Assembly: GCF_019393635.1 (NCBI RefSeq)
Contig: NC_057861.1
Span: 80,235,327 to 80,299,326 of the forward strand
DNA: 64,000 nucleotides
Source: Dromiciops gliroides
Lineage: Eukaryota; Chordata; Mammalia; Microbiotheria; Microbiotheriidae
Direction: 5' to 3'
The first letter of the stretch is position 1. The number at the start of each line of letters is the position of its first letter. The notes beneath the pieces were generated by a model. That model had not been told where the DNA came from. It worked only from the letters and a program-made list of their open reading frames with translations, and did no database searches. This document shows positions 56,906 to 64,000 of the stretch, in pieces. The translations under genes and the position numbers were made by a program.

Positions 56906-59900
56906 CTCTCCGAGGTCCTTGCTGGCTGTTAGGGTCAGGGCAACGATTCAGTGACTGTTCCTGTGGCCCCTTAAGGAGCAGAGACGTGCCCACCAAGTGC
57001 TGTTTGAGGTCTGAGGCCAAGGTCAGTGCTGACGTGAGGGGGAGGGGATCAGCATCTGACAGGGCTTAAAGGACAACATTTGAATGAACAGTTCATTACT
57101 TGCCTAATCTCTGCACAACACTGCCCGAGGAGTGAAGGAAATGCTAAATTTAGCTCTGTAATCTTGAAATGACAAACTTCCCATGACACGGGGGACCCAG
57201 CCGGACTCCGGGAAATTGGCCCCTTCTCTACCGGGAATGGGATGCATGCTTAGCCCTTAGTATATTTGGACCAACTCCCCAGTTGTAAGAGGCTAGTTCT
57301 TGGTGTTACAGAGGTAAGTTTTATTAAAGGAAGAAAAACAACAAATCTAGAATGAAATCCCAACAGTGTAGATCGAGTTCTAGAGTCACTTTCAGTCTTA
57401 GGTATGAGGTCTGCTTGGGCAGTTGTACATCCTTTTGAGAAGTGGAGGAGTAAATTTCATATTCTCTCTCTCTTTGTGTCTCTTTCCTTCTCTTCCCCCT
57501 CTCTTTCCCTCTCTCTGTCCCCCTCTCCTCTTTTTCTCTTTCCTTCCTCCCTCCTCTTCTTCTTTGCTGCCTTTATTCGCATATCCCTACTATGGTCATG
57601 TAGTTTTTCAGATCAGGCAGGGATAAGATAAGTCTGTAGAGTACCCCAGTCTGGAGGATGTCATCTGAGTGCATGGCGAAACAAAAAAACCCACTTTATT
57701 CTCTTCTGGTTGTTCCAGATCTTTTCTTAAGGATCTTATTATTTTCTGGTGGTTATTAGCCTCATCTATTACCATGCATATCCTTTGAGGTAAACACACT
57801 TTATTCATTAACTCAAATGGAAAATAGAGGGGGAAGTGGCAATTAACCAACATTCACTACTTTTTATCTTTCAATCAAAAAAACTTGAAGGCTTTGAAAA
57901 TGACTCCAGGTATTATGTGTCATGTTCATACAAAATTCATTTGCATGCAGTAATATTATGCACTAGTATTCATGCAAAATAAATTTGCATAAAGTATACT
58001 TTACATGAATTCTATTATTGGCCTGCCATTTCCCCAGTATGCAGGAGACTGACCTCTACCAGCAGGTACTTATGTTCTATTGGATGACATTCTTCTTGAT
58101 TATTTTATACTGTACCATGCATTAACCTAGTTGGAACTGGATAGTTCCAGCATTTCTGCCATGGTTTATTATCAATTCTGGATGTTATGGCTCATTATTT
58201 ATGGGGGAAAACCATTTCTGGATACATTGGCCAATGACAGAAGTTGTAGACCTATGGACGCTTGGAATCAATTGGAGTTATCTGCTGTCTGAAGTAAAAA
58301 GATGCTATATATGGCCTTGCTTCCCTGAGATTGCCAATGATGGTATAACAGGAATGAGTTGGTTTCTTCTGGGTTTAGCTTCTCTTATTTTAAGGTAGTT
58401 GTTTTCTGATTGATTGATTAAATATTGAGATAGATTTAGTAGCAATCTGCATTTCCTAACACCACACCAGATTAGATCTCGTTATCCTTAAAATCCTGAT
58501 TAATGCCATCTCCAAATTGAGTCTTTTCTACATTGGGATATAGGTGTTTGACTATGATCTATGGATTCACTGGGCTCAGCCCCCTGACTTCCTGTAACTC
58601 TTATGTTCCTGCTCAACCAGTTCCTCTACAGATTGTTGTTGATTACATATATTGTCTTTTTAGGGCCTGTTCATTTTTCAGTACTGTTTTGTAGACTGAT
58701 ACTTTCTGGTTTTACTTACATGATGTGTTATGGCTTTCCACCAATACACAATATATTGTGCTTTACAGAATTGCTTCCCAGGAATTCTTTACAAAAATGT
58801 TTCCCATTTGGAGTTCTTAAGCATACTCCAAGATTAAATATTATTTGTTCCCCTCAAATGTTTTTCCTTGCTGAAGCCATCAGGTGGTATGCTTCTCTTA
58901 ATTCTGCCAGTCACATAAACTACTGGTTATGGATTGCTATATTACTTCTGTCTGTGACATTCGAAAGCTCATATTAAAGGTCAGTTCTTCCAAATAAGGT
59001 GGGGGCAAATCCTGTGGCATCATTCCTAGAGCTACTGTGAGTGTGTTCCTGAAATGTCATGTGCTGGCTCCATGTACCCTTCTACTCTGGCCTAAGTGTT
59101 CACAGCATATTTAATAAGATACAGTTCTTCTTGGAATTGGTGAACCATTGTTCTAGATCTCCTAGGTCAAGTACTTCTTTGAGTAACTTGCAGTAAAATC
59201 TCATCATTGATCTGAGTGGATCCTGGTCAGGGAAGCTATACTTTGAGGGAAAACTCCGATAATACTTTGACTATCATGGAGATCCTCTGGGCTGGTTACT
59301 GGCTAAGCCTATGCATATCAGGTAAAGCGGCATTCTTCTGCTACCCTTTCTAAGACAGGAGGTCTATAGACCAGCCCTAAAGGCTTGCTGCTCCTTACAC
59401 TCTTGAGGTAAGTGACTAAAATTGGCATTACTTTCCTTTTGTTATGATTGAAATTAAGGTAAACCGAGGCACAACATTCCTGCTCCTCAGCAAGCCAAAA
59501 AACCCTGATGAGGGCAGATATAATTTTTACAGACAAAAGGAAGAGCATCTAAAAACTAGAAGGCTGCATCATAGATGGGGAAAACAATATCATTGGTTAT
59601 AGAACTTATAGCATCATACATGCAACATGATTGGTTAGAAATCGGGAATGCAGACTAACAATAACCCCACCTTCCACCTAGGAAATTCTGATTGATTTAG
59701 TCCACCTGCAAGAGTAACTAATGGTATATAGATAAGTTTCTTCTAATTGTATAAGAGTAGCCAGTGGTATAGAGACAACAGATTTTCTTTTAATTAAAGT
59801 GATTTATTGGGAAACTGAACTTTTAAACTTAACTCAGAAAGGAAAACTGAACTTTTGAACTCCATGAACTTCTGAACTTAACTCAGAGACAAAGAAATTT

Positions 59901-60447
59901 AAGCAGCTATACAAAATGTCAGCAATGATACAGAAGGAAATCAATTACAAAATAGAATCCATTTGTTTTTCTCACTTTGAACACATCTGGTATACATCTT
60001 GCACTTAAGTAAATTCACTGCCACCATATTGTAACTAGCAGGATCTTTCCATATTATATCTTTAGTTTTTTCTTGACCTAGTTGTTCAGAATCATCTTAG
60101 GCATCATTTATAACTTTACATTGCATGCTTAGTTTTTAATAAAACAATTTAATAAATTTAATAAAATAATCCATCAATAAATTCCAGCTTCTGCCAGATA
60201 AAACCTATAATCCTATAAAACCTATAAACCCTATAAAAACCTACCCTTATTGAGTTTATAGTCTTGTATGAGGGTAAGACAGAAATAAATAACTATAATT
60301 CCACTTAAAATGGCAGATTACATGACTTCTGGGGCTTGTTTGCCTGATCTGCAAAATGCAGGGGTTGGATTAGATGCTTTCTAAGGACATTTCTGGCTCA
60401 ACTTTTTTTGATTGTGTGACTCAGATTTGAAATTGACACACAAGCAT
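56906..60447. other. Gene 2 intron 1, mostly unassigned
   Basis: AT-rich. 58.1-59.0 kb has scattered open frames without recognisable domains. 59,438-59,781 begins TGTTATGATTG and ends GACAACA, so an LTR is possible, followed by a short CTGAACTT repeat (59,813-59,890). I do not call either. Confidence 0.3.
57450..57565. repeat. CT-rich low-complexity tract
   Basis: Pyrimidine run in gene 2 intron 1; the open frames in it are chance. Confidence 0.9.
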
Positions 60448-60625
60448 TAGGGTTCTTAATATAGAGGCTGTGAACTTTTGGGGGGGGTAATTTTGTAACT
60501 TTCAATACTATTGGTTTCCTTTGTAATCTATGTATTTAAAAATATTATTCTGGGAAGATATCCATAGACTTCACCAGACTGCCGAAGGTGTTTATGACAT
60601 AAAAAGATTAAGAACCTGTGATAAA
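60448..60625. mobile_element. hAT-type MITE, family B
   Basis: TTAGGGTTCTTAATATAGAGG to AAAGATTAAGAACCTGTG. Confidence 0.7.
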
Positions 60626-60909
60626 GAAACATATAGTTTCCTTCTGGAGGCACTAAAAATTGACAGAAATAGGGAAGTCAGAAATCACTAATTTTTATAA
60701 CTATTAAAAGGCAAAGTCCTATCAAAACCATATTCATTTTCCTGGGATATAATAACTGGACATTGTGACTAGCTTTACTCACTGTCTTTCCATACTGTTC
60801 CCCTGAGGAGTCACAGAATCAACTACTGCCCTTTGTTTGCCCCTGTAGGACAAAGCTATTCACTGTAAGTTTTGTTGAATGACAATTTCCTGTGCTTCTT
60901 ATCTTCAGA

Positions 60910-61068
60910 TTCTTATCTGTGTACAGACAGTAAGGAGCCTTCTCAGAGAAACAAGAATCCTGGCAGCAGCTCAGGGGTCAGTGCCTTTTCCATCTGCCAT
61001 CAGCTTCTCTTCATCTGAGATCCTTCAGCAGCAGAAGGTTCTGCACCACCTTCATGGTCTTCAACATG
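60910..61068 (+). CDS. KRAB-ZNF gene 2, 5' UTR and start-codon exon (predicted, partial gene)
   Basis: A 159-bp exon, acceptor CTTATCTTCAG, donor ATG|GTATTT, paralogous to the gene 1 exon at 13,289-13,440 in sequence, length and in ending exactly at ATG. Here an in-frame upstream ATG gives Met-Val-Phe-Asn-Met before the junction. By analogy the next exons would be KRAB-A, KRAB-B and fingers, which must lie beyond the right edge because no such exons are visible in the last 2.9 kb. Only the 5' end of this gene is therefore in the window. Confidence 0.5.
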
Positions 61069-61189
61069 GTATTTGTCCTCTATCTCTGAACTTTTTCCCT
61101 TTAGATGCCAGCCTCTGGCATTTATCACCTACCCATCTACTGTCCCCAAAACACCTTAGCCTCAGTTATTTATGATCTACCAAGCATAT

Positions 61190-61655
61190 TCTTCACAACA
61201 TCCCTGAGAGGTTAGCATTGCAAAATGTTATTCCCATGTCACTGATGAGAAAACTGAGCTCCGAGAGATTAAGTGATTTGCCCTGATCACAAAGCTTATG
61301 AGCAGAAGAGCTGGGGCTCAAACTCCAAGTCCAGTGGTGAGTTGTATTTAGTCTGGAACCTTCTTACTTCTTGACAAATAACTGGAGTGCACTGTGATGT
61401 GATGTAAAAATTTTTTATTTAGACCTTTGATTTTATTGGTTAAGGACCTTCTGGCATGGGAACTTCCTCCACCAATGGAGATCAGCAACTTCTCTTCGAT
61501 TTATAATCTTAGAGAGTTTTCTGGGTCACTGGGATATTAAATGACTTGCCCACAATTGCAGAGCTAGTTGTATGTCTCAGAGGCAAGACTTGAATCCAGA
61601 TCTTTCTCACTTCAAGGCTGGTCCTATATCTACTGTAACCACACTACCTTTCACT
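61190..61655 (-). repeat. Two MIR copies, reverse
   Basis: 61,190-61,345 (GATGAGAAAACTGAGCTCCG) and 61,500-61,655 (AAATGACTTGCCCACAATTG, ACTTGAATCCAGATCTTTC), just downstream of the gene 2 ATG exon. Confidence 0.75.
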
Positions 61656-62162
61656 ATATAAAACTAACGCAAATTTCAATAGCTAGGCATAGACTGACAT
61701 CTGCATCACAAATGCAGATTGTATGGGGATATTGGAATAGAAGAAAGAAGCCTGATTTCATGCACACTAAGTAGGAGTCAGCCCTATAGTCTTATTTTAA
61801 AATAAAATAGTATGATATTAGCATATAAAGTGTTTACCAGCTGGGGAGTAAGATTTTTACTTTGTATTATTAAGCTCCACCTTAGAGTAATCTATACAGG
61901 TTTTTTTTGTTGTTGTTGTTTTTTGTTTTTTAACACTAAACTTCACAAAGAAGTGTGACAAATGGAGGGTTTAGAGATTCATTTTCTTTGGGTATGGTTT
62001 ATTTAGCTACAAATGTACTTAAATTTGCTATCATCTAACTCTGGGTATCAAACTCAAATAGAAACAGTTCTCTGTGGGCTGCATATTGACTTAGAAAACC
62101 ACAAATTAACATTATTTTATATTGTATTTTTATTTATTTTGTTAAACATTTCCCAATTACTT

Positions 62163-62309
62163 TTTTTTTGGGTGGTGGGGCAATGGGGGTTGACTAACTT
62201 GCCCAGGGTCACACAGCTAATAAGTGTCAAGTGTCTGAGGCTGGATTTGAACTCAGGTCCTCCTGAATCCAGGGCCAGTGCTTTATCCATTGTGCCACCT
62301 ACCAGCCCC
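62163..62309 (-). repeat. tRNA-derived SINE
   Basis: Reverse copy; CCC.ATTAC.TTTT-like bases flank it. Confidence 0.92.
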
Positions 62310-62639
62310 TTCCCCCATTACATTTTAATCTGTTTCAGACCCCATTCTGTAGTTTTGGAGGCTGACATGTAACCTGTGGGCTGTGTGCTGTGAGTTTGAC
62401 ACCTGATCTAACCTACATTTCTCCAACTTGTCCACAAGAATTTAATGACAGGATTTGTTTAGTAGCTTCCTCAAAAAAAACAAACAAACCCAAAACCTTA
62501 CTCTTTGTTCAACCAGTGTAGTTAATCTATCAAAAAAGCAATGAGTTTCATTTGATATGACTTGTTCTTAAGAAACCCATGCTTGATTTCCAGTGATCTC
62601 ATTTAGAAACCTTTTAAAAATAATCCATTGTAGAATTTT

Positions 62640-62900
62640 ATAAGGGAATAATAAGTTTTTATTAAGTTTTTAAGTTTTGCAAAGCCCATATGTATGTATT
62701 ATTTAATCCTCCACAACCCTGTGAAATAGGTACTATTATTAGCATTCTCATTTCACATATGAGGAAATTGAGACAGAGAGGCTAGGTGACTGGTCCAGGG
62801 TCACATTGCTAAGGAAGTATCTGAAATAGGATTTGAACTCAGTTCTTCCTTACTTCAAGTCTAACACTCTATCCAGTGTGCCTCCTTGCTGCCTCTTTAC
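62640..62900 (-). repeat. CORE-SINE, reverse
   Basis: CCTCCACAACCCTGTGAAAT, GACTGGTCCAGGGTCACATT, CCTCCTTGCTGCC. Confidence 0.85.
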
Positions 62901-63182
62901 TCTGTGATTTCTAGAATCCACCTTTTTCCAATTTTTAGAAATCTTGCCTGTTTTTCATACCTAGTCTTAGAGCCACTATTTTCATTTCCATGATTTTCGA
63001 ATATGGCTGATCATTACTCTGCACTAATAATTAGATATTCCTTATGTTTTCTCAAACATAAATAAAAAGAAAAAGCCTTAAATTAGAACTAGTGGGATGG
63101 AATCTAAGAAATTTGTGCAAGATAGTATTCTGAAAAATCATAACAGTTTTTTAATGCCCAGCATGCCTTCTTCTATAGTTTT

Positions 63183-63338
63183 TTTTTTAATTTTTAAAAA
63201 AAATTTTAGGCAATGTGGGTTAAGTGACTTGCCCAGGGTCACACAGCTAGTAAGTGTCAAGTGTCTGAGGCCAGATTTGAATTCAGATACTCCTGAATCC
63301 AGGGCCAGTGTTTTAACTACTGCACCATCTAGCTGCCC
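63183..63338 (-). repeat. tRNA-derived SINE
   Basis: Flanked by exact TCTTCTATAGTTT duplications. Confidence 0.95.
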
Positions 63339-63559
63339 TCTTCTATAGTTTATTGAACTGAACAAAGTTCAGTTATTGCTGAACTTTAAACATAATCAAG
63401 ACTGATTAAACAGCCTAGAAAACTGTTTACATTAAAATTTTATTTCAGTACACAAATATCTTCTGTTTTGTGTCTGATCTCTGTTAACTCCTATTTTATG
63501 TACAATTTTTTCCTTTTATGAAGTCACAGTATAGATATTCTGTTACTGTTTTATTAGCT

Positions 63560-64000
63560 TCACATAAGTTTATATGAGGTTTTTCTATATTATTTTATAT
63601 TTCCATATTTATAATTCTTAATTGTTTTAGTATATTCCATTTTATTTTATATGAATGACAAGTTTATTCAGCCATTCTTCTATCCTTGGACACCTATGTA
63701 ATTTACAGTTTTTTCATATTGCAAGTAGTGCAGTTTTAATAGATTTTACAGTTTTTAAAAAAATTACTTTCAAGATAATAATTATGGAGTTATTTGGATC
63801 AAAGAGTATAATTATTTGTACGTTTACTATCCTGAGACAGTTTATCGTAACTTAAAATCATGCCTGATTGAAGCTAGTCTTTTAAAAATTGGTTCTTAAT
63901 CTTTGTTGGCAGTAGACAGAATGTGAATACTTTAAAGAAATTATTTATATTCTGTAATCTTAATGATTCATTTATCATTTATTCTCTTAAACCTTCATTG
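63560..64000 (-). mobile_element. Old L1 3' region, reverse, runs off the window
   Basis: TTTATTCAGCCATTCTTCTA, TTGGATCAAAGAGTATAATT and what follows are the reverse-strand L1 signature, decayed. Confidence 0.65.

Noticed and set aside
58603-58977. 124-codon hydrophobic frame in gene 2 intron 1
   Set aside because: Possible fossil envelope piece considered, but no motif or element boundary supports it.
60879-61175. 98-codon frame over the gene 2 ATG exon
   Set aside because: The frame runs from intron through exon to intron; only the last codons before 61,068 are proposed as coding.

Overview
The window is nuclear DNA of a marsupial. This is read from its repeats. There are more than thirty copies of one tRNA-derived SINE, SINEs that carry an RTE-type tail, and an RTE/BovB LINE. 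There are L1 3' ends of the marsupial type, plus old L2, L3/CR1 and CORE/MIR elements. I cannot tell the species, or Australian from American lineage, from the sequence alone. Gene density is low and most bases are interspersed repeat.

The host content is a piece of a KRAB zinc-finger (KRAB-ZNF) cluster. Gene 1 lies on the minus strand and can be followed as five exons: a non-coding first exon in a GC-rich promoter near 20.2-20.3 kb, an exon ending exactly in ATG (13,289-13,440), KRAB-A (5,509-5,635), KRAB-B (5,159-5,272) and a zinc-finger exon (2,724-4,324). The phases agree and the predicted protein is 614 residues. Gene 2 starts on the plus strand: first exon near 56.40-56.48 kb and a paralogous ATG exon at 60,910-61,068, with the rest beyond the right edge. 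Two further GC-rich promoters, minus near 33.1 kb and plus near 36.97 kb, carry the same TTCCTAGAG motif. Each has a decayed C2H2 remnant downstream in its own direction (about 21.35 kb minus; 47.27-47.76 kb plus). I infer four related promoters, of which two have lost their genes.

Other host-derived DNA: a broken TMEM11 retrocopy (55.08-55.65 kb, minus), a retroposed 3'-end fragment with a hairpin at 33.2-33.45 kb, and two short open frames I do not recognise (11.3-11.5 kb minus; 34.4-34.6 kb plus).

Mobile fossils: a two-LTR endogenous retrovirus inside an L2 copy (14.9-16.9 kb), five single LTR-like copies, two families of hAT-type MITE, a Tigger remnant, an RTE LINE (45.6-47.3 kb), and several L1 3' ends with exact target duplications. 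Known biology fits this picture, since KRAB-ZNF proteins commonly repress transposable elements, but nothing here shows what gene 1 binds. I found no CRISPR array, no bacterial-type system and no convincing new molecular system. The most useful observations are the gene 1 model, the shared promoter motif and the paralogous start exons.
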